Source: Leadbettera azotonutricia ZAS-9
GTDB taxonomy: Bacteria > Spirochaetota > Spirochaetia > Treponematales > Breznakiellaceae
Length of the DNA stretch: 64,000 bases
Direction of reading: 5' to 3'
NCBI RefSeq assembly: GCF_000214355.1
Contig: NC_015577.1
Location: 1 to 64,000 of the forward strand
Shown here: piece by piece, positions 26,701 through 34,356 of the stretch
How positions within the stretch are numbered: the stretch's first letter is position 1
Layout of the letters: each line of letters begins with the position of its first letter
The notes under the pieces: generated by a model
Told to the model about the DNA's origin: nothing
The model's input: the letters and a program-made list of their open reading frames with translations, nothing else
Database searches by the model: none
Translations under genes and position numbers: made by a program

Positions 26701-27615
26701 ATGAATATTTATAAGAAGTGGTTCTGGCCCTTTGTAATGCCTGCGCTCATTTTATTTTTCTTTGTCATAATCATACCCTTTATGGTGGGAATTTTTGATT
26801 CCCTTGTGATTTGGCGAGGCAGCTATTATTTCGATCCTGTTACCAGAACCCGGGCGGCCTCCCCTCTCGACGCCTTTGTTGGATTTCAAAATTACATTAA
26901 CGCGTTTAAGGAAGAACGCTTCAGAAGGGCTTTCATATATACCCTGCAATACACAGTGATTGCAGTGATTGTGCACAATGCGGCGGCCCTCTGCCTTGCC
27001 CTGCTTGTAACAAATATCGCTTCCCATGCTGCCAGCGCGTTCCGTACTACCTTCTTTATGCCCAATATGCTGGGCGGTTTGGCCCTGGGCTTTATCTGGC
27101 AGTTCATTTTCCAAATTGTGTTTACCGACATTCTGTTCGGGCCCGGAGGGCTTATACACATCGAAGCCCTCCGCTACATGACCCAAAGCTCTGTCAAAGC
27201 GATTTTCGCGTTGGTGCTGCTCACTACATGGCAATCGGCCGGGTACATGATGATTATTTATGTGGCTGGCCTCAATAATATCCCCAAGGATTTTTATGAG
27301 GCTGCCAGTATTGACGGGGCTTCGTCCATGCGGGTCTTCCGCAAAATCACCGTCCCCATGCTGATGCCTTCTTTTACCATTGTTTTCTTTATGACCATCT
27401 CGGGGAGCTTTAAGCTCCTGGATCAGAACGTTGCCCTCACCGACGGGGAGTTCAATACCCGTATGCTGGCCTACCAGATTCTGAGAACCGTGCGGGATTC
27501 GAATCCTCCGGATTACGGGAAGGCCCAGGCCCAGGCGGTTATCTTCTTTGTCGTGGTCGCAGCCATTACCCTGACCCAGACATACCTGACCAAAAAGAAG
27601 GAGCTTGAAGCATGA
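26701..27615 (+). CDS. sugar ABC transporter permease (MalF/UgpA type)
   Basis: The 304-residue product has six predicted membrane segments. The EAA motif in the cytoplasmic loop (FYEAASIDGASSMRVFRKITVPML) contacts the ATPase. ATG 26701 is preceded by GGAGG at 26691-26695. The gene lies 28 bp after the binding-lipoprotein gene and overlaps the next permease by four bases (ATGA), so the three form an operon. Confidence 0.92.
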   Translation: MNIYKKWFWPFVMPALILFFFVIIIPFMVGIFDSLVIWRGSYYFDPVTRTRAASPLDAFVGFQNYINAFKEERFRRAFIYTLQYTVIAVIVHNAAALCLALLVTNIASHAASAFRTTFFMPNMLGGLALGFIWQFIFQIVFTDILFGPGGLIHIEALRYMTQSSVKAIFALVLLTTWQSAGYMMIIYVAGLNNIPKDFYEAASIDGASSMRVFRKITVPMLMPSFTIVFFMTISGSFKLLDQNVALTDGEFNTRMLAYQILRTVRDSNPPDYGKAQAQAVIFFVVVAAITLTQTYLTKKKELEA

Positions 27616-28463
27616 AAAAGAAGCATTATTTTCTTCGAAAGCGCATCCAAAGCTCCCTTGTCTACTTCGTGCTGGTTATTATGGGCATCTATACCCTGGC
27701 GCCCCTCTGGTTCCTCTTTGTCAATTCTTTTAAGGGGCAGGCTGATATTATTAATGCCCCTTTGGGGCTGCCCCGGGCATGGGATCTGCAGTACATTTTA
27801 AGGGCGGCATCGGAGATACATTTCTTTAAGGCCATAGGCATTACCTTTGGTATTACCCTGGCAGCAGTGATACTCATCGTGCTGGTCTCGTCCATGGCGG
27901 CATGGATACTGGTGCGGAACAAGACCAAAATATCAAACTTTATTTTTATGGCCTTTGTGGCGGCCATGCTAATACCTTTTCAGGCGCTCATGTATCCTTT
28001 GATTCAGTTCTTCGATATGATGGGGCTTAAAAATCTTCCGGGCCTTATATTGATGTACGGCGGTTTTGGTCTTTCCATGTCCATATTCCTGTACCACGGC
28101 TTTGTAAAAGGCGTGCCATTGGGGGTTGAAGAAGCGGCTTTTATCGATGGTACCAATGTGTTCCAGATGTTCTTTATGGTAGTCATGCCCCTCTTAAAGT
28201 CTATTACTGTCACAGTGATAATACTGGATGCCATGTGGGTATGGAACGATTATCTTCTGCCTTTTCTCACTATTGGGAATTCTGACAGTAAAACTCTTGT
28301 TTTGGAGCTTTACTATGCCCGCATCCTTGCGGGGCAGTACGGCAATCCCTGGCAGCTCATATTCCCGGCGGTGTTAATCACTGTCATCCCGATAGTAATA
28401 GTGTTCCTGTTCCTCCAGAAGTACATTGTAACCGGAATCAGCGAGGGAGCCATCAAGGCATAA
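27612..28463 (+). CDS. sugar ABC transporter permease (MalG/UgpE type)
   Basis: The 283-residue product has six predicted membrane segments and the EAA loop (GVEEAAFIDGTNVFQMFFMVVMPLL). With the upstream permease it forms the usual heterodimeric channel. The start overlaps the previous stop (ATGA). No ATPase gene follows; the next gene is a small helical protein. Confidence 0.92.
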   Translation: MKKKHYFLRKRIQSSLVYFVLVIMGIYTLAPLWFLFVNSFKGQADIINAPLGLPRAWDLQYILRAASEIHFFKAIGITFGITLAAVILIVLVSSMAAWILVRNKTKISNFIFMAFVAAMLIPFQALMYPLIQFFDMMGLKNLPGLILMYGGFGLSMSIFLYHGFVKGVPLGVEEAAFIDGTNVFQMFFMVVMPLLKSITVTVIILDAMWVWNDYLLPFLTIGNSDSKTLVLELYYARILAGQYGNPWQLIFPAVLITVIPIVIVFLFLQKYIVTGISEGAIKA

Positions 28464-28470
28464 ATCCAAT

Positions 28471-28827
28471 ATGGATCAGGAAATCAAGCAAAAGAGCCGC
28501 ACCCTTGCGGCAAAAACAGTGCAGCTGTATAAGCATCTTTCCGCCCACAAAAAAGAAACTGTGCTTTCGGAACAGCTGCTCCGTTCAGGCGCAAACGTTG
28601 GCGCCAATCTTGCCAAGTCTGAAATGGCTTTAGGCAAAAACGATCAGCTTGCAAAAGTTTACCTGGCTTTGCAGGATTGCGCCGAGGCCAAATACTGGCT
28701 CGAAGTGCTCAATGACAATGATTTCCTCACGGAATTTGAATTTACCGACAACCTGAAGGAATGTGACGAAATGGGTAAGGTACTCATTAGCCTGTTAAAA
28801 AAACTGCGCGCCGAAATGAAGCCCTAG
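28471..28827 (+). CDS. four-helix bundle protein (S23/IVP family)
   Basis: The 118-residue product is nearly all helical and matches the four-helix bundle family known from 23S rRNA intervening sequences and from Avd proteins. Visible markers are the EQLLRSGANVGANLAKSE turn and LQDCAEAKYWLEVL. It begins 7 bp after the permease gene with no good ribosome-binding site, so it may depend on read-through translation. Reverse transcriptase and variable-repeat sequences of a diversity-generating element are not seen nearby. The role is unknown. Confidence 0.82.
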   Translation: MDQEIKQKSRTLAAKTVQLYKHLSAHKKETVLSEQLLRSGANVGANLAKSEMALGKNDQLAKVYLALQDCAEAKYWLEVLNDNDFLTEFEFTDNLKECDEMGKVLISLLKKLRAEMKP

Positions 28828-28852
28828 GGCAAACGGGTATTTTATCCGCAGA

Positions 28853-29506
28853 TTATCCAATCTCCTCCACCCGCACTGCGCTAAGATCTTTCACAATAAT
28901 ATCCGCCCCGGCCTTGCGTATCTCCCCCTCAGGAAACGTAGTAAGCAACCCCAGGCAGCGCATACCCGCCGCCTTGGCCGCCTGCACTCCGCCAACAGAA
29001 TCTTCCACCACCCAGCAATGATCGGGCGCAATACCAATACGCCGGGCAGCTTCAAGGAAAATATCGGGGAAAGGCTTACGGCGTTCCACTTCAAGGCCGT
29101 TCACCGTGGCTTCAAAAAAACCGTGGGCCAGGCCAATGGCTTCGAGGCTTGCATTCATTTTGATATAGTCGGTGCTGGTGGCAAGGGCGGTTTTGTAACC
29201 TGCGGCTATGCAGGCTTTGACAAATTCGACCGCGCCGGGCAGGGGGTCAAGCTTTCCTTTAATAATTTCCACATATATTTCGTAGGTGCGTTTTTTGTCC
29301 CGTTCTATGTCGAAGCCGTTAAGGCGGTATTTTTCGGCTACTCCGCCAAGGAAGCGGTTTTCGCCCATGCCTACAAAAGGGAGAAAGTCCTCGTGGGTAA
29401 CTGCGGTATTGTGGTTTTCCCGGAACATGATTTTCCCCGCCTCGGCGATAAACCATTCGGAGTCGGTCAGAACCCCATCCATGTCAAATATAACTCCCTG
29501 TGTCAC
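28853..29506 (-). CDS. HAD-superfamily phosphatase (beta-phosphoglucomutase-like)
   Basis: The 217-residue product has the four HAD motifs. They are DMDGVLTDSE near residue 8 (nucleophile and acid/base Asp), ATST near residue 110, the lysine of ERRKPFPD, and VVEDSVGG near residue 165. The cap helix bundle between them is the C1 type of beta-phosphoglucomutases and phosphoglycolate phosphatases. It probably acts on a sugar phosphate. GTG 29506 is preferred because AAAGGAA precedes it; a TTG six codons earlier is possible. It is divergent from the aldo/keto reductase gene. Confidence 0.85.
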   Translation of the reverse strand: MTQGVIFDMDGVLTDSEWFIAEAGKIMFRENHNTAVTHEDFLPFVGMGENRFLGGVAEKYRLNGFDIERDKKRTYEIYVEIIKGKLDPLPGAVEFVKACIAAGYKTALATSTDYIKMNASLEAIGLAHGFFEATVNGLEVERRKPFPDIFLEAARRIGIAPDHCWVVEDSVGGVQAAKAAGMRCLGLLTTFPEGEIRKAGADIIVKDLSAVRVEEIG

Positions 29507-29580
29507 GGCAAATTCCTTTCTCAAATAATACCCCGGAGCTTCAAACTTTACAAGAATGGGTTTTAGCCATACAATTAAGC

Positions 29581-30738
29581 ATGAATATGCAATATCGTAC
29601 CATAGGAAAAACCGGCATTAAGGCCGGGATCATCGGGCTTGGCTGTGAAGGGCTTTTGAATAAGCCCTTTGGCGAAGTTGAAAAAATAACCGGTGCCGCC
29701 CTTGACGGGGGGATGAATATGTTCGATTTCTTCTCCCCAAACAAAGAAGCCCGCAGCAATTTCGGGAAGGCTATCAAGGGCAAGCGGGACAAGGTGTTTA
29801 TCCAGGGCCACATTGGTTCTACGGATATCCACGAACAGAATGACTTGAGCCGCGACCTTGGCACATGCAAGAAATATTTTGAAAGCTACCTGACCGATAT
29901 GGGAACGGATTATATCGACTTCGGGATGTTTTTCTTTGTGGATACGCCCGAGGATTTCAAGGCAATTTTTGAAGGCGAGCTTTTGAATTATGCCCAGGGC
30001 CTAAAAAAGAAGGGCATTATCCGGGCTATAGGCGCAGGCAGCCATAACAGTGAAATTGCCCAGCGCATTGTAAAGACCGGCGTGGTTGACCTCATCATGT
30101 TCAGCGTGAACCCGGTCTTCGACATGGCCCCTGCAGAGGCCGATATCTACCAAATGTTCGACGACGAAAAAAGCAAGAATCTTTTCACCGCCAAAATACA
30201 GCCCCAGCGTGCAAGCCTCTACCGTCTCTGCGAAGAGAAAGAAGTCGGCATCACCACGATGAAGACCCTCCACGCAGGAAGATTGCTTTCGCCTGATCTC
30301 ACCCCCTTCGGCTCTCCTTTGACACCCGCCCAGTGCATACACTATGCCCTTACCCGCCCTGCGGTGGTGAGCACCCTCATTGGCTGCAAAAACCCCGAAG
30401 AGGTTAAGGATACGCTGCGTTACTTCGATATGAAGGATGAAGAAAAGGACTACAGCGATATCATCAAGAATTACCAGGGCGAGTATAAGGGGAACTGCAT
30501 GTACTGCAATCACTGCCTGCCCTGTCCTTCCCATATTGACGTGGCGGCCCTGACGAAATACCTCGATCTTGCCCGACAGAACGAGAAAGACATAGCCCCA
30601 ACGGTAACCCAGCATTACAAAGCCCTGTCAAAGCACGGCTCGGATTGCATAAGCTGCGGAAGCTGCGAAAAACGCTGCCCCTTCTCGGTACCGGTAATAA
30701 AAAACATGGCAAAGGCAGTGGAACTTTTCGGAATATAG
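29581..30738 (+). CDS. aldo/keto reductase with C-terminal double [4Fe-4S] domain
   Basis: The 385-residue product has an aldo/keto reductase barrel (about 1-285, starting MNMQYRTIGKTGIKAG). A ferredoxin-like tail follows, with CMYCNHCLPC near 306-315 and CISCGSCEKRCP near 356-367, each fitting a [4Fe-4S] cluster. Such fused proteins occur in anaerobes, where electrons may come from ferredoxin as well as NAD(P)H. The substrate is unknown. No strong ribosome-binding site precedes the ATG; another ATG lies two codons downstream. Confidence 0.9.
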   Translation: MNMQYRTIGKTGIKAGIIGLGCEGLLNKPFGEVEKITGAALDGGMNMFDFFSPNKEARSNFGKAIKGKRDKVFIQGHIGSTDIHEQNDLSRDLGTCKKYFESYLTDMGTDYIDFGMFFFVDTPEDFKAIFEGELLNYAQGLKKKGIIRAIGAGSHNSEIAQRIVKTGVVDLIMFSVNPVFDMAPAEADIYQMFDDEKSKNLFTAKIQPQRASLYRLCEEKEVGITTMKTLHAGRLLSPDLTPFGSPLTPAQCIHYALTRPAVVSTLIGCKNPEEVKDTLRYFDMKDEEKDYSDIIKNYQGEYKGNCMYCNHCLPCPSHIDVAALTKYLDLARQNEKDIAPTVTQHYKALSKHGSDCISCGSCEKRCPFSVPVIKNMAKAVELFGI

Positions 30739-30776
30739 TTGCGAATACCCTATAGACAAATTCACGATTAATTGCT

Positions 30777-31790
30777 TCAGCCATCAATCCTGACCAGTTC
30801 GTATTTCTGGCTGCCGAGGCCCAGGGCTTCGGCATGATCGAGGGTGTGGAGGCCGTTTCTGCTTTCGATGCGTTCACGCAGGGAAGCGCTGCGTTTGGTA
30901 TCCGAGGCGTAGACCTGATCCACACAGGCTTTATCGAGGGCAACAGGATCAAGGGAGGCGAGTATGCCTATATCGTCCATTTCGGGGGGTGCAGGATTAT
31001 TGCTGCAATCGCAGTCCACCGAGAGATGATTCATCACGCTGATATACACAATTTTGTCTCCATAGGAGTCCATGACAGCTCCGGCCGCCTCCGCCATGGA
31101 TTCCAGGAAAGCGTCCTGGGGGCCGCCCCAGGGGTTGGTCTTGCTTTTTCCCGCACTATGGATCCAGGCCTTTCCCATGGAGGAAGCAAAGCCTATGGAG
31201 ATATTTTTAACAGCGCCTCCGAAACCGCCCATGGCATGGCCTTTAAAATGGGAAAGAACCAGACATGAATCGTAATTGGCAAAATGGGAACCTACAAAAT
31301 CCTCCTGAATGTTCTTGCCCTTTGCAAAGGGAAGGCTTATGGAATCGTCCTCGTCCAAGATGTCCACCTTGGCAATAGCAGTAAAACCGTGATCTATAGC
31401 CACCTGCTTATGCATGGCAGTATTGGCGCGCCTCCCGCCGTAGGCAGTATTATTTTCAACGATGGTACCGTTAACAGACTGGACAAGATCCTTAATAAGA
31501 GCAGGATCAAGAAAGTGATGGCCTCCGGGCTCACCGGTACTGATCTTTACCGCCACTTTTCCCTTCACTTCCCGGCCCAAAGCCTTGTAAATGGCAGCAA
31601 GGCTTGCGGAATCTATGCTGCCTGTCATGTAGACAACAGGAAGATCGCCTGAGGGCTTCGCTATATCTCCCGATCCGGGAGACGCAGGAACTTTATTGCT
31701 TGTGTTGCTTTCATTTTCAGTACTGCAAGCCGAGAATAAAACCAATACCATAAAGGTGAGTAAAAAAGTGGCAGTAACAAGCTTTTTCAT
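30777..31790 (-). CDS. DUF362 domain lipoprotein
   Basis: The 337-residue product has a signal peptide with a lipobox-like LFSAC near residue 19. A DUF362 domain follows, recognised by YMTGSIDSASL, ISTGEPGGHHFL, SCLVLSHFKGHAMGGFGGAVKNISIGFAS and ASLDPVALDKAC. DUF362 proteins are often linked with iron-sulphur proteins, but their biochemical role is not settled. The ferredoxin domain fused to some members is absent here. It converges on the aldo/keto reductase gene, which does carry ferredoxin clusters, with only 38 bp between them. ATG 31790 is the start that gives a sensible signal peptide. Confidence 0.83.
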   Translation of the reverse strand: MKKLVTATFLLTFMVLVLFSACSTENESNTSNKVPASPGSGDIAKPSGDLPVVYMTGSIDSASLAAIYKALGREVKGKVAVKISTGEPGGHHFLDPALIKDLVQSVNGTIVENNTAYGGRRANTAMHKQVAIDHGFTAIAKVDILDEDDSISLPFAKGKNIQEDFVGSHFANYDSCLVLSHFKGHAMGGFGGAVKNISIGFASSMGKAWIHSAGKSKTNPWGGPQDAFLESMAEAAGAVMDSYGDKIVYISVMNHLSVDCDCSNNPAPPEMDDIGILASLDPVALDKACVDQVYASDTKRSASLRERIESRNGLHTLDHAEALGLGSQKYELVRIDG

Positions 31791-31861
31791 ATCGAAGCCC
31801 CCGGATAACACATATCGACACTAGCATAAAAACACACATAAAACAAGCAATTAATATCAAT

Positions 31862-31995
31862 TTAAAAAAGGGGGTACTGCCCCCCTCGCTCCATAGTCCT
31901 CACTCCTCGCCGTCGCTCGTCGCTCCGGTCTATTCCACTACCCCCCGCCTTTTTTTACACGCAGAATGAAAGGAGGCGTACAGGGGCCTACGCCT
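31862..31995. repeat. structured GC-rich non-coding stretch, candidate dispersed repeat
   Basis: Between the DUF362 gene and the pseudogene lie two hairpins, GGGGG/CCCCC (31870-31874, 31880-31884) and GGCGTA/TACGCC (31975-31980, 31989-31994). Between them is a pyrimidine-rich tract in which TCGCTCC recurs, followed by CCCCCC and a seven-T run. The composition is unlike its AT-rich surroundings. It could be a dispersed repeat or a transcription terminator for the minus-strand side. No second copy was found in this window. Confidence 0.4.
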
Positions 31996-32055
31996 AATAC
32001 GCGTTGTGCGAAATACCACCTAAATATTCTGATATATTGTAAGCAAGGATCATAA

Positions 32056-32477
32056 ATGAAAGTATTAATATCAAGTGATTTGCATGGGCTAATAAAAGCC
32101 TATTTAGACTTTAAATCAGTATGCATTAATGAAAATATTGGTATATTGCAGGAGACTTGACTACATTTTCTGAGAATAATAAAACAGAAGAAATAAAAAT
32201 TAAGAATATTTTAGCAGAAATAGGAATTCCAATTTTATTCATTATGGGTAATGATGATAAATATGAATGGAAAAATAGCAAAAATATGTATAACCTTAAT
32301 CAAAAAGAATATGAATATGATGAATATAGATTTATAGGTTATCAGTTTACTAATCCATTTATTGGCGGCATTTTTGAAAAACCCGAATATGATCAAATAG
32401 TTGATTTAATCAGTTTAGAAGAATTATGTACAGATAAATATATCTTAATAACACATGGACCGGCTTTTGGCAAATAG
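32056..32477 (+). pseudogene. frameshifted and truncated metallophosphoesterase
   Basis: An ATG at 32056 opens a metallophosphoesterase-like frame (MKVLISSDLHG) that stops at 32160. Reading continues one frame over from about 32150 (GDLTTFSENN), then IPILFIMGNDDKYEW and ILITHGPAFGK, and ends at 32477. The D-x-H, G-D and GN-D-D metal motifs thus sit in two frames. A single lost base near 32148 (within TTGCAGG) would rejoin them. The protein also stops soon after HGP, so the C-terminal metal site GH-x-H is missing. The DNA is far more AT-rich than its neighbours, suggesting acquired sequence now decaying. Confidence 0.8.
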
Positions 32478-32657
32478 TAATGGCTAAAATGAATAATTAA
32501 ATCGCCAAATACATAAAAAAGCAGCGTCTAACAAAGTCCTGAAAAGGTCCTGATTTCCTCTTTTTCTCCCTCCTTCCGTCCTCCGTGTTGCTTGATTGAC
32601 AAGTTTGACTATCCGCTTTAGTCTGATCGACAGCTTGCGGGATAAGGATAAAATGAA

Positions 32658-33056
32658 ATGGCTGATAAAAAGATAGTTGTTGCCATTGATGATTCAACAG
32701 AGGAATTGATGGTCCTTAATAATATATTGAGTAAGCTCTATGATTTACGGGTTTGTAAATCTGCTGTGGATGGACTCAAATTGTTAGGCACTATTAACGT
32801 GGATATCATTTTATTGGATATTGAGATGCCTGAAATGTCCGGTTTCGAGTTTCTTCATCAAATCAAGAAAATTCCCAGGTTGATGGCCACACCGGTGATT
32901 GTGATTTCAGGCCATAGCACTGAGGACTTTATTTCCCATGCCCTTAGCCAGGGAGCAAGCGAAATGCTCTCCAAACCCGTTAAATCCGAAGTTTTATTGG
33001 AAACCGTAAAAGAACTTCTTGAGCATCCCAGGAAAGGCGGCATTTTCGATTTATAG
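32658..33056 (+). CDS. stand-alone CheY-like response regulator
   Basis: The 132-residue product is a single receiver domain. Acidic residues near the N-terminus (AIDDSTEE), the phospho-acceptor Asp in ILLDIEMPEMSG and the conserved Lys in MLSKPVKS are all present. With no output domain, it probably passes a signal by protein contact, as CheY does with the flagellar motor. No kinase gene is adjacent. A weak TTGACA at 32596-32601 may belong to its promoter. The link with the sugar-binding gene that follows 134 bp later is uncertain. Confidence 0.9.
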   Translation: MADKKIVVAIDDSTEELMVLNNILSKLYDLRVCKSAVDGLKLLGTINVDIILLDIEMPEMSGFEFLHQIKKIPRLMATPVIVISGHSTEDFISHALSQGASEMLSKPVKSEVLLETVKELLEHPRKGGIFDL

Positions 33057-33120
33057 GGATAGATTGCGTTGCGCTCTCCTGTTCCGCCTCTATAAGCTGA
33101 TTTATTTCTCAAAAACTACT

Positions 33121-33172
33121 TTACGATTCCCCAAAAAGGTTGTATACTATAGTACAATACCTTAACTTAAGG
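33121..33172 (+). promoter_or_regulatory. candidate promoter and palindromic operator of the second ribose-type ABC operon
   Basis: TTACGA (33121-33126) and TATACT (33143-33148) are 16 bp apart and form a plausible promoter. The palindrome CCTTAA-C-TTAAGG (33160-33172) lies about where transcription would start, a common repressor position. The ribosome-binding site GGAGAAA and the ATG of the binding-protein gene follow. Confidence 0.45.
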
Positions 33173-33190
33173 TAACAGGAAGGAGAAACT

Positions 33191-34285
33191 ATGAAGAAAC
33201 TTGCATTGGTTCTGGCTGCACTTATTGCCCTTGGGGGCATGGCGTTCGCTTCGGGCGGCGGGCAGTCCAGCGGAGGCGGGAGCAGCAGCGGACAGGTACA
33301 GATCGCCCTGCTCATGAGGAACATCGACGAACAGTTCCTTAAGGATTATTCAGAGAGTGTCAGGAAGCTGGCGGCCGAGAAGAATGTGGCCCTCAACGTA
33401 CAGGATGCCAGGAGCGACGGGGCGACTCAGCTTACCCAGCTCCAGACCCTGCTCAACCAGGGGTACAAGTATTTCGTGATCGTTCCCTGCGTTTCCGAGC
33501 TTTCGGAGCAGATGAACCAGCTTATCCAGGCAAAGGGCGGGGCGGCTGCCTATTCCAATATCCAGCCCACTGTGGATGCCCTCAAGGTCGGGAAGAACTT
33601 CTTTTTTGCCTCTTCCCCCGAATTCGTGGGCGGAAGGTATCAGGGCCAGCTCATTGCGGACTATTTTGACAAGAACCCCGGCAAGGCGCCGGGCAAAGCC
33701 GTTAATATGCTCCTCATTTTGGGGCAGCTCGGCCATCCCGCTCAGGTTAACCGGGAAGCGGGTCTCTTGGCTGAACTCAAGACCAGGGGTTACACGGTCA
33801 ATATCATTGCCCGCGATACTGCCAACTGGACTCCCGACCAGTCACAGCAGAAAATGGACGCCTGGATTGCGGCTTACCGCGGCAAGTTCAATGTCGTGGC
33901 TGCCCAGAACGACGGCATGGCCCTCGGCGCTGTTGAGTCCCTCATCCAGAACGGCTTTACCAAGAGCGATTCCTCTGATGGCACCACCCTGACGGTTCCT
34001 GTACTCGGCATTGACGCCACCCAGGACGCCATCAACTCCATGAAAGAGAACAAGCTGTACGCCACAGTTCTCCAGGATGCAGTAGGCCAGTCGGCTTCTG
34101 CCTTCGATGTGGTTTATCAGATCGCTTCCGGTACCTACAAGGCCGGCAACGCCGCAGGCGGAACTCCTGCCGCCACCACCCCCATTGATGAAGCCCCGGC
34201 CAATGACGCCTCCATCATCGGGCAGTGTTATCTCGTACCCTTTGTGCCGGTAGACAAGAATTCCACTTACTACAAGACTCACTAA
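33191..34285 (+). CDS. sugar ABC transporter substrate-binding protein (possible inositol)
   Basis: The 364-residue product has a signal peptide (MKKLALVLAAL to about AFA) and a type 1 periplasmic-binding-protein fold, with VQIALLMRNIDEQFLKDY, FNVVAAQNDGMALGA and PVLGIDATQDAINSM. The last is typical of galactose/xylose/inositol binders. It is the first gene of an operon with an RbsA-like ATPase and RbsC-like permease. Inositol is suggested only by the neighbouring iolB and iolA genes. A low-complexity glycine/serine stretch follows the signal peptide. Confidence 0.9.
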   Translation: MKKLALVLAALIALGGMAFASGGGQSSGGGSSSGQVQIALLMRNIDEQFLKDYSESVRKLAAEKNVALNVQDARSDGATQLTQLQTLLNQGYKYFVIVPCVSELSEQMNQLIQAKGGAAAYSNIQPTVDALKVGKNFFFASSPEFVGGRYQGQLIADYFDKNPGKAPGKAVNMLLILGQLGHPAQVNREAGLLAELKTRGYTVNIIARDTANWTPDQSQQKMDAWIAAYRGKFNVVAAQNDGMALGAVESLIQNGFTKSDSSDGTTLTVPVLGIDATQDAINSMKENKLYATVLQDAVGQSASAFDVVYQIASGTYKAGNAAGGTPAATTPIDEAPANDASIIGQCYLVPFVPVDKNSTYYKTH

Positions 34286-34306
34286 TCGTACATCGCCTTA
34301 GCTTAT

Positions 34307-34347
34307 AAAGGCCGATTCCCGGGAAACCGGGACGGCCTTTGTATTTT
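34307..34347 (+). terminator. strong GAAA-loop hairpin between binding-protein and ATPase genes
   Basis: The outer stem AAAGGCCG/CGGCCTTT and inner stem TCCCGG/CCGGGA (34317-34322, 34327-34332) enclose a GAAA tetraloop. GTATTTT follows. It can act as a partial terminator, or protect the upstream mRNA, giving more binding protein than ATPase. The T run is short, so read-through into the ATPase gene is expected. Confidence 0.6.
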
Positions 34348-34356
34348 GGAGTTATA

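Noticed and set aside
28471-28827. Avd gene of a diversity-generating retroelement
   Set aside because: No reverse transcriptase and no template or variable repeats are seen nearby.
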